6,730 nt of DNA from NCBI GenBank assembly GCA_002348535.1, contig DEBL01000201.1, forward strand, positions 1-6,730. Reading direction: 5' to 3'. Of this stretch, positions 6,437-6,730 are shown in pieces; position 1 is the first letter of the stretch; every line of letters starts with the position of its first letter. The position numbers and the translations under genes are program-made. The DNA is from Deltaproteobacteria bacterium UBA2957. GTDB taxonomy: Bacteria > Myxococcota_A > UBA796. The notes under the pieces were generated by a model. It was not told the origin of the DNA. It did no database searches and saw only the letters and a program-made list of their open reading frames with translations.

Positions 6437-6510
6437 ACCATCGGCACGATCCCAGCCATCAACAAGGCGCTAACGGTCAAGAGAGTGTAATCAACACGGC
6501 GCAAGAGCGA

Positions 6511-6516
6511 TATGAT
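6511..6516 (+). promoter_or_regulatory. Possible -10 box for the proline-rich lipoprotein gene
   Basis: TATGAT matches five of six bases of the sigma-70 -10 consensus and lies 25 bp before ATG 6541, implying a short leader that still includes the ribosome site. The base at the -35 position is poor (TAATCA at 17-bp spacing), so this is weak support. Confidence 0.3.
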
Positions 6517-6540
6517 GGCCCAACAAGGGGAACCGAAACG

Positions 6541-6730
<190 letters not shown>

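Overview
The window most likely comes from a Myxococcota-type (former Deltaproteobacteria) genome. The long protein at 1957-5751 has a signal peptide, lectin-like beta modules, a very long array of calcium-binding thrombospondin type 3 (TSP3)-like repeats, and a C-terminus of the MYXO-CTERM kind (Gly-Cys-Asn-Cys, a short hydrophobic helix, then Arg-Arg-Arg). Asp/Thr/Gly-rich linkers after lipoprotein cysteines, moderately high GC and Shine-Dalgarno-led genes fit that group. This is inference from protein style; there is no rRNA or marker gene here.

Layout. 1-168 (minus): 5' end of a small lipoprotein gene that runs off the left edge. 300-1304 (plus): lipoprotein with a CAP/SCP domain and a C-terminal beta domain. 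1340-1786 (minus): exported DUF2141-family protein, convergent with the CAP gene. 1787-1956: divergent control region with an 18-bp perfect palindrome. 1957-5751 (plus): 1264-residue surface protein. 5752-5792: convergent gap with a strong hairpin. 5793-6436 (minus): two overlapping frames, one giving a small protein that ends in twelve tandem Ile-Pro-x-Gly-x-Gly hexads, the other a small membrane protein; they may be one gene broken by a frameshift. 6541 to the right edge (plus): start of a lipoprotein with a 14-proline spacer.

Almost everything here is an envelope or exported product: three probable lipoproteins, a secreted DUF2141 protein, a sortable surface adhesin-like protein and a membrane protein. 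No gene pair forms an obvious operon; neighbouring genes are mostly divergent or convergent, so co-regulation is not implied except possibly across the palindrome at 1840-1857.

The most notable structure is inside the large protein: nine indel-free 28-residue units are followed by a higher-order array in which a 48-residue module with a CX5C cysteine pair alternates with the 28-residue unit (five Cys modules, spaced 76, 76, 76 and 48 residues). The second is the IPxGxG hexad array, whose DNA reads as an Ile/Met-Pro-rich repeat on both strands. I found no RNA gene, CRISPR array, insertion sequence or phage gene.
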